From NCBI GenBank assembly GCA_037190145.1, contig JBBCJU010000005.1:186001-250000 (forward strand): a stretch of 64,000 nucleotides of DNA, read 5' to 3'. Shown piece after piece: positions 59,046 through 64,000 of the stretch. Under the pieces are notes generated by a model. It was not told where the DNA came from, made no database searches, and was given only the letters and a program-made list of their open reading frames with translations. This DNA comes from 55-13 sp037190145. Lineage in GTDB: Bacteria > Armatimonadota > Fimbriimonadia > Fimbriimonadales > Fimbriimonadaceae. The translations under genes were made by a program, and so were the position numbers. Each line of letters begins with the position of its first letter. Positions within the stretch are counted from its first letter, which is position 1.

Positions 59046-59513
59046 TTAGGATTGTGTAAGTCTGTTCTTAGGGTTATTCTTGCTTCGCTCAGACTTGCCC
59101 TTTGCAAGGGCCGCTTTTAATTGAGCGTGATAACTCTTTCTCTGTTCAGAGGTCAAGATGGATTCGATAGCTGCTTTACGCTCATCTTGAATCTTCTTCA
59201 ATTCATTCCGCATCGCCACTTTATCACCGGAACGATACTTTTCTCGGATTGATGTCAAAGATGCTTTGTTCTTCTCACTTAGAGTTCTCAGCTTTTGTTT
59301 TTGATCTGCGGAAAGAGGCGGATTCAACTTTGCAACAATCTCGGATTGCAGCTTCTGCATCGCTCCGTTTCCACCAAGTCTTTTATCCTTTCCTGTCCAC
59401 TGCTGGCCACTCTTTAACCCACCTCCAGTGGGGCCTGCGGCTTGAGCATTGACTCCTATAACAAGCATCGCTCCCAACGATGCTGTAGCTATGAGTCTGA
59501 GAAATCTGTTCAT
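59046..59513 (-). CDS. Exported Spy/LTxxQ-like helical protein
   Basis: About 155 residues from ATG 59513 (MNRFLRLIATASLGAML, signal peptide), which fits a GAAAGAGACG ribosome-like site better than the longer frame. The mature part is helical and Lys-rich: LSADQKQKLRTLSEKNKASLTSIREKYRSG and ILTSEQRKSYHAQLKAA. LTSEQR is close to the LTxxQ motif of periplasmic Spy/CpxP chaperones. A chaperone or metal-binding role is plausible but not shown. It lies 50 bases after the MlaF-like gene. Confidence 0.72.
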   Translation of the reverse strand: MNRFLRLIATASLGAMLVIGVNAQAAGPTGGGLKSGQQWTGKDKRLGGNGAMQKLQSEIVAKLNPPLSADQKQKLRTLSEKNKASLTSIREKYRSGDKVAMRNELKKIQDERKAAIESILTSEQRKSYHAQLKAALAKGKSERSKNNPKNRLTQS

Positions 59514-59563
59514 CGTCTCTTTCTTGAACCTCAACAGAAGAAACGATATCGATGTGTGATTGT

Positions 59564-60301
59564 TCAGTCACTTTTTAGAAACTCTGTGGCTTGCGATTTT
59601 CGAACCAACTCGCGAATAGCATCCACCCTAGCGTCCATAAACTGGTCGGCATTTCCGGTAAATGAAAGTCTTCCCTGTTCCAAGAAGGCAATCCTGCTCG
59701 CCACTCGAAACACACTCGACACATCATGACTCACTAAGATAGCGGTGATGCCGAACCGATCCCTAACATCAACGATAAGTCGATCAATCGTATAGGTTGT
59801 GACAGGATCAAGGCCAGTTGTGGGTTCATCAAAAAGCATGATCTTGGGCTTAAGAGCTAGGGCTCTCGCAATCCCAACTCGCTTTTTCATCCCACCGCTC
59901 AGCTCAGATGGCATCAACTCTTCTGAGCCGACTAAATCAACAGTCTTCAGCGCCTCGGCAACAATCGCTTCGTGTTGTGACTTTGGCTCTCCGGACCAGC
60001 GCTCTACTCCAAACATGATGTTCTGGCGAACATTCATGTAATCGAACAAAGCTGCAGACTGAAAGACCATTCCCATCTGTCTTCTGGCCAGTTCGGTTTG
60101 CTGGTGAACGTTGACGCCATTGACCAGTACTTCACCTTCTGTCGGCTTGATGAGAGCGGCAATGCAGCGTAACAAAGTGGTCTTGCCACCACCGCTAGAT
60201 CCCATGACGGCAAGGATCTCTCCTTCGCAGACTTCCAAGTCAATGTCTCTAAGCACGGGACGCCCTTCAAAGGAATGGGAAAGGCGTTGAACAGAGACCA
60301 T
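59564..60301 (-). CDS. ABC transporter ATPase, MlaF/Ttg2A type
   Basis: 245 residues from ATG 60301. Walker A GSSGGGKTTL (about residue 34), Q-loop VFQSAALFDYMNV, signature LSGGMKKRVGIARAL (about 135) and Walker B IMLFDEPTTGLDP are intact. The 'FQSAALFDYMNVRQNI' and 'SGGMKKRVGIARAL' strings are typical of the lipid-trafficking MlaF group. It would power retrograde phospholipid transport between membranes, but no mlaE or mlaD gene is adjacent. TATACT (60308-60313) is 6 bases before the ATG; a GTG two codons upstream is the alternative. Confidence 0.88.
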   Translation of the reverse strand: MVSVQRLSHSFEGRPVLRDIDLEVCEGEILAVMGSSGGGKTTLLRCIAALIKPTEGEVLVNGVNVHQQTELARRQMGMVFQSAALFDYMNVRQNIMFGVERWSGEPKSQHEAIVAEALKTVDLVGSEELMPSELSGGMKKRVGIARALALKPKIMLFDEPTTGLDPVTTYTIDRLIVDVRDRFGITAILVSHDVSSVFRVASRIAFLEQGRLSFTGNADQFMDARVDAIRELVRKSQATEFLKSD

Positions 60302-60314
60302 TGCCACAGTATAG

Positions 60315-61559
60315 CTATGCGTTTTGCCGTCTTAGGCTAGTTGGGCTGGCAGAAAATCTCTGGGCAAAGGCTCGGCTAAAGTGAGAAAGTCCGGTAAACC
60401 CAACTGCCGAAGCCACCTGAGATACTGGCAAACCTTGCTCAATGAGCATGAGACGTGCCTTTTCCAGCCGAACCGCAATAAGATATTTATGGAAAGGACT
60501 ACCGGTAGCTTGTTTAAACAGGAATCGGAAATGCGATGTCGACAAGCCAAGTTGTTGAGCCACGATTGTATCGGAAAGATCCTTTGCAAAGTTCCGATCC
60601 ACAATAGCCAAAGCTCGATCTACAAGTTGTCCAGTGGGCGAATTTGCCGTTTCAAAGAGAGGAGCGGCAACGGATTCGCACCGTTCCACAATCTCTTTTG
60701 AAATCTCTTCCTTACTGTGAATCCTCTCTAACGATCTCGCCGTGTCCAACTGCACCTTGTGCAAGGTTCGGGCGCCTCCGGATTCCAACATTCCTGCCGT
60801 GACAACAGCTAAGAATGTTAATGCCAGGCCACGGGCTTCGTCTAGGTCATCTGCGGCAAGAATTCCGGCTTCCAATTGCTCTAGGGTCTTTGTAAATCGA
60901 CGACGGTCTCCCACCCGAACAATTGCAGCAACCTCTCGCAGAGGGATTAAACCACTTCGACTGTGGAAAGGACAGCCAGCTGCCTCAGAAACCTCAATAT
61001 AAACACCCAAAATCACGAAGGATGCTGGGGTTCCCAAGTCTCGAAAAACCAGTTTGGTAGGATCAGCTAACTCTGGTAAATCAACACTGAATCGATCAAC
61101 TCGATACTCAATGTCTTCGATCCAGGCTGTACCAATTGTTTGAACGCCAGTGCCGTCGCCGTTTTGACGTTCAATCGGCTCTAAGTCTTGAGCTTCCGAG
61201 TAGTGTCGCCCTTGGATGAGATCAAGCCGAAAGACACTTTCATGCCCATCATAAATCTGTACTGAGCCACCTATTGATCCAGACGGTTCTATCTTTGGAT
61301 CAGCAAATCGGGCAAAGATGCCTACGATCTCTAGTCGAGCTAGGCTCCCTCCGACTTCACCGAGATTTAGCTCGACAGAGAATGGGAGTGACCGCGATGG
61401 ATGGCTTCTACTGGCTCCGCCATTACTCATCCACACTTTATGTGGATCAAGTTCAAAGCCATCGGGCAATTCTTGAGTTAACTGCACTTCCACTAGAGTC
61501 GGGCTCGACTTTAGCTCTAGTGGGCGATATTTAGATATCGATTCCTGAAATCCCTTCAT
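60315..61559 (-). CDS. AraC-family transcriptional regulator
   Basis: 414 residues. The C-terminal 100 hold two helix-turn-helix units: DTIVAQQLGLSTSHFRFLFKQATGSPFHKYLIAVRLEKARLML and QVASAVGFTGLSHFSRAFAQRF, the standard AraC/XylS signature. The N-terminal 250 residues have no recognised sensor fold; they are beta-rich with many Pro and Asp residues. It probably senses a small molecule; its target is unknown. It lies 13 bases upstream of the MlaF-like gene on the same strand. A hairpin (61567-61589) precedes the ATG, with AGGGG in its 3' arm. Confidence 0.9.
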   Translation of the reverse strand: MKGFQESISKYRPLELKSSPTLVEVQLTQELPDGFELDPHKVWMSNGGASRSHPSRSLPFSVELNLGEVGGSLARLEIVGIFARFADPKIEPSGSIGGSVQIYDGHESVFRLDLIQGRHYSEAQDLEPIERQNGDGTGVQTIGTAWIEDIEYRVDRFSVDLPELADPTKLVFRDLGTPASFVILGVYIEVSEAAGCPFHSRSGLIPLREVAAIVRVGDRRRFTKTLEQLEAGILAADDLDEARGLALTFLAVVTAGMLESGGARTLHKVQLDTARSLERIHSKEEISKEIVERCESVAAPLFETANSPTGQLVDRALAIVDRNFAKDLSDTIVAQQLGLSTSHFRFLFKQATGSPFHKYLIAVRLEKARLMLIEQGLPVSQVASAVGFTGLSHFSRAFAQRFSASPTSLRRQNA

Positions 61560-61566
61560 AGCCTTA

Positions 61567-61589
61567 CCCCTGCGACACAGCCGCAGGGG
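61567..61589 (-). promoter_or_regulatory. Hairpin overlapping the AraC ribosome site
   Basis: CCCCTGCG (61567-61574) pairs with CGCAGGGG (61582-61589), seven-base loop. Its 3' arm on the minus strand ends 7 bases before the AraC ATG and contains AGGGG, a ribosome-site candidate. There is no T run. It may control translation of the regulator. Confidence 0.5.
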
Positions 61590-61601
61590 CGTTTCTCATA
61601 C

Positions 61602-63200
61602 CTACTTCGACATTGATACCGAAATATGCGGCAAGTGGCCAAACAGCGATTCTCGCATACCCTTTACTCTAGGGCTAACCAACTCCGCATCTCTCTGATA
61701 AAACAGTGGGATCCAAGCTACATCCTTAAGAACGATATCTTCGGCCTGTGCGTAGAGCGCCATCCGCTTACTATTATCAAGCTCAACATCCGCGGCTTCG
61801 GTCAACTTGTCGACAGAAGGGTTGGAGTAGTTGAATTCGTTTTCGTTACCATTAGTGTGGAAGAAGATGCTCAAGAAGTTCTGCGGGTCTAGGTAATCCG
61901 CCCCCCATCGCATGTGATACATCGGCAACTGTTTCTTGTTATATTTATCAAGATAAGCTGGGGTGGCCATTGGCTTGATACTGATATCCACGCCAAGGTT
62001 CTGCTTAAGGTCTGCAGCAACGGCCGCAGTGACCAGGCCATAGTCAGCCTCTTCGGAGCGATGGTACATATCAATGGTCGGCAACTTCCCTTCCCAACCA
62101 GCTTCTTTCAAAAGCGCTTTTGCCTTCTCTACGTTGTATTCATAAGGCCAAACACCCTCGCGAGCACCTTCTACACCGGGAGGCAGAATGCTTGTTGCGA
62201 GCTTGTTAAAGTTACCAAGCACGTCCTCTACAAGACGCTTCCGATTGATTGCCATCGCAAATGCTTGTCGAACGCGAGGATCAGCAAGGGCAGGAACTAG
62301 CTTTGGATTAAAGCCCACATACCAAATAGCAGGGCGATCATAAAACTTGAGTTGAGCCTTAAGAGCGGAATCAGACTCAATGGCTGAAATATCTTGTCGT
62401 TGAAGTTGAATGAGATCAACATCTCCGGCTTTGTATTTGGCGATTCGTGTTGCCGCATCCGAGATTACCGGCCGTTCAATCTTGTCAACCTTGGGAGCTC
62501 CCCCGTGATAGTCTTTGTTGGCAGTAAGCACAAATAGCTGCTCGTTGGTGTAGCTCTCAGGAACAAACGGTCCCGTACCAGACTTCATGGCCTCGACGGT
62601 TGTAACTTCCTGACCCTTCTTGGCAATGTCCTTGTCTACAACATAAGAACAAGCGTAAGTGAGCTTGCCAAGGAAATAAGGGCGAGCCTTGTCAATAGTG
62701 ATTTGTAAGGTGTAGTCATCAACCACCTTAATCCCGGAAACTTCGGTCGCTTTGCCATCTATAACATCGTTCACTCCAACGATATCGTTTAGATAACCAC
62801 CGGCAACGGTTGACTGCAATGCTGGGTCACAGGCACGGTCAATGGAATACTTGAAATCTTCGGCCTTTACTTCGCGACCAGAGTGGAACTTCACTCCCTT
62901 CTTCAAGTGAAAGGTGTAGATAGTGCCATCTTCACTGATGTCCCACTTTTCGGCGAGATTCGGAACAGGCTTATTGTCTTCACTCCAAGCAGTGAGTCCT
63001 TCGTAGACCTGCTGGAGAAGATCAATGGTATTGCCATCCTGAACTTTTGCCGGATCAAGAGTCGAGGGCTTTTGAACGATGGAATAGCGGAATACGTTTC
63101 CGCCGCCTTGTTGCTTAGCCGATTCAGAGAAGCTCCCTTTTCCACAACCCACAATCATGAGCGCAGCCGAAAGCAGGATCACCGAAATCTTCGATCGCAT
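61602..63200 (-). CDS. Peptide ABC transporter substrate-binding lipoprotein
   Basis: A 532-residue extracytoplasmic solute-binding protein of family 5. The lipobox is LLSAALMIVGC (Cys19). VFRYSIVQKPSTLDPAKVQDGNTIDLLQQVYEGLTAW is the OppA/DppA N-terminal signature, and KWDISEDGTIYTFHLKKGVKFHSGREVKAEDF the following one. It delivers oligopeptides to a permease that is not in the window. TACAAT (63210-63215) is 9 bases before the ATG without a ribosome site. It lies 43 bases upstream of the AraC gene. Confidence 0.92.
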   Translation of the reverse strand: MRSKISVILLSAALMIVGCGKGSFSESAKQQGGGNVFRYSIVQKPSTLDPAKVQDGNTIDLLQQVYEGLTAWSEDNKPVPNLAEKWDISEDGTIYTFHLKKGVKFHSGREVKAEDFKYSIDRACDPALQSTVAGGYLNDIVGVNDVIDGKATEVSGIKVVDDYTLQITIDKARPYFLGKLTYACSYVVDKDIAKKGQEVTTVEAMKSGTGPFVPESYTNEQLFVLTANKDYHGGAPKVDKIERPVISDAATRIAKYKAGDVDLIQLQRQDISAIESDSALKAQLKFYDRPAIWYVGFNPKLVPALADPRVRQAFAMAINRKRLVEDVLGNFNKLATSILPPGVEGAREGVWPYEYNVEKAKALLKEAGWEGKLPTIDMYHRSEEADYGLVTAAVAADLKQNLGVDISIKPMATPAYLDKYNKKQLPMYHMRWGADYLDPQNFLSIFFHTNGNENEFNYSNPSVDKLTEAADVELDNSKRMALYAQAEDIVLKDVAWIPLFYQRDAELVSPRVKGMRESLFGHLPHISVSMSK

Positions 63201-63224
63201 ATCAAACGGATTGTACTCGTTTGG

Positions 63225-63968
63225 TTAAAGGTGAGAGTGTCTTAGCTCTTTCTTTACTGCTTCGTTAGCAACAAGAGGAGCATCAATGATATGCCGCCAA
63301 AAAGGGATGAGTGCTATCAGACACTCGTCCGCAAACTTTAAGTTTGTTGGGGGGGATTCCAGTTCTACCGTCTTAGCAAGACCCCATAGAACTTCGGCTT
63401 TCGATTCAAATGCATCTCGATAGACCATCACTTCAGGATGTTTGACATAGCCCCCTGCAGTTGGAGATAACCAAGGAAGCGCTTCTTGAACCGACTCGCC
63501 GGTTGTGATACAAGTATCGAATGGAGGCAGATAGCCACTTTCAGCCATCAGTTTCAACTCAGCCCACACTAGAGCAACAATAGGCTTGGGATGAGATTCT
63601 ATAGCTCGTAAAGATTTTCCCAATAGCTCAAAAGCGTTATCCATGGGTTCACCCCACGGTAGGACATAAGCGTAAAGCTCGACGAGAGCCAAAGCCATAC
63701 TTAGCCGTTCAAAATCGGTGCGAAGGCCTCTAAACGACGAAAGCGGCTGTGCTTGGGTAATGAACAGGTTCACCTTCCCTTTCGCCAATGTCATGGTCGA
63801 CATGGCAAGCGGATCAGAAGATCCACTCAATCGAGAGTTGCCTTTTCTTGCCCCTTTGGCAATCACATCTACCTTGCCAAGTTCTTTGGCCAATAAAGTC
63901 AAACGGCGATCATTCTCCCCAGAATCTCTTCTTCGGAGAACGATCGCCGTTACAGTGACCTCAGACAT
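63225..63968 (-). CDS. recO: RecO, DNA repair protein
   Basis: 247 residues. The N-terminal OB-fold reads VTAIVLRRRDSGENDRRLTLLAKELGKVDVIAKGARKGNSRL, the RecO signature. It loads RecA with RecF and RecR and anneals single strands. Many RecO proteins carry a four-Cys zinc finger in the C-terminal domain; here only the Cys of DTCITTGES is left in that region, so the zinc site is missing. This is known for some lineages, but worth noting. It follows the unknown upstream gene by 8 bases and is likely in an operon with it. Confidence 0.9.
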   Translation of the reverse strand: MSEVTVTAIVLRRRDSGENDRRLTLLAKELGKVDVIAKGARKGNSRLSGSSDPLAMSTMTLAKGKVNLFITQAQPLSSFRGLRTDFERLSMALALVELYAYVLPWGEPMDNAFELLGKSLRAIESHPKPIVALVWAELKLMAESGYLPPFDTCITTGESVQEALPWLSPTAGGYVKHPEVMVYRDAFESKAEVLWGLAKTVELESPPTNLKFADECLIALIPFWRHIIDAPLVANEAVKKELRHSHL

Positions 63969-63976
63969 TCAGATGA

Positions 63977-64000
63977 CTACTTACGAGCCACCCAGGATGC
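63977..64000 (-). CDS. C-terminal end of an unidentified gene
   Basis: Only the last seven codons and a TAG stop (63977-63979) are in the window, reading ASWVARK. This stop lies 8 bases before the recO ATG, which would fit an operon. The gene cannot be named. In many bacteria the genes before recO are era, cdd or ybeY-related. Confidence 0.35.
   Translation of the reverse strand, partial: ASWVARK

Overview
This 64 kb window comes from a diderm bacterium with roughly even base composition. It is most likely a member of the Armatimonadota, close to Fimbriimonadales. That is an inference from gene content. It rests on a DUF1559-style type IV pilin-like protein with the 'NMKQIG..IYLGDYDD' signature, two further proteins carrying the same C-terminal module on a multi-pass membrane part, kdsA (Kdo, hence lipopolysaccharide), many Gfo/Idh/MocA oxidoreductases, and many DinB-like proteins. 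Nothing looks like a prophage, an insertion sequence or a CRISPR array. This is mostly ordinary chromosome.

Layout. 1-5.8 kb (minus strand): the 5' 94-95% or so of rpoB with its own promoter, a small membrane protein, and a hisB-hisH-hisA operon. 5.9-7.6 kb: a DUF1275 membrane protein, then a gene-poor stretch holding a c-di-AMP (ydaO/yuaA) riboswitch aptamer on the minus strand with no obvious target, a short CxxCH protein, and tRNA-Pro. 7.7-12.6 kb: an mccB-like carboxyltransferase, a glycosyltransferase, a phosphodiester-glycosidase-like lipoprotein and a pilin-like protein. 12.6-18.8 kb: an unknown membrane protein, a Gfo/Idh oxidoreductase whose ribosome site lies inside a terminator hairpin, a GAF histidine kinase and a diguanylate cyclase. 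18.9-23.4 kb (minus): an adaptor-like protein, two Gfo/Idh enzymes, a lipoprotein and a TerC protein. 23.4-29.4 kb: an FmdB zinc ribbon, a DsbD-alpha-like protein, kdsA, then a minus-strand run NIL protein / esterase / GT4 / DsbD. 29.4-41.9 kb: a broken hicA with intact hicB, a glycine-rich-tailed membrane protein, dapL, three DinB-like proteins, a SARP-type regulator, a redoxin, SDR, acyl-CoA dehydrogenase and an intact hicAB pair. 41.9-50 kb: a secreted glycosidase-like protein, an EEP-family nuclease-like protein, two tandem pilin-module membrane proteins downstream of a TPP riboswitch, a methyltransferase, a VOC protein, a metallopeptidase-like protein and a LamG protein. 50-58.3 kb (plus): an S9 peptidase, an L,D-transpeptidase, an ANK-like transporter, a DUF6941 protein, an Acb2/Tad1-like protein and two secreted proteins of unknown role. 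58.3-64 kb: tRNA-Lys, an acetyltransferase, a Spy-like protein, an MlaF-like ATPase, an AraC regulator, a peptide-binding lipoprotein, recO, and the tail of one more gene.

Themes. Many first genes of transcription units have a TANNNT -10 element a few bases before the start codon and no Shine-Dalgarno sequence, which suggests widespread leaderless mRNAs. Genes inside operons overlap by 4 bases (ATGA or TTGA), and several convergent pairs end within 5 bases of each other. mccB and the acyl-CoA dehydrogenase could both serve branched-chain amino acid or acyl-CoA breakdown. kdsA, the glycosyltransferases, the MlaF-like ATPase and the L,D-transpeptidase serve the envelope.

The most interesting items are the chromosomal Acb2/Tad1-like cyclic-nucleotide sponge candidate (55.4 kb), the two riboswitches without matching target genes (c-di-AMP at 6.8 kb, TPP at 47.1 kb), the leaderless-promoter pattern, the recurring AGGTTC-N4-GAACCT palindrome, and the fusion of a pilin-type C-terminal module to membrane helices.
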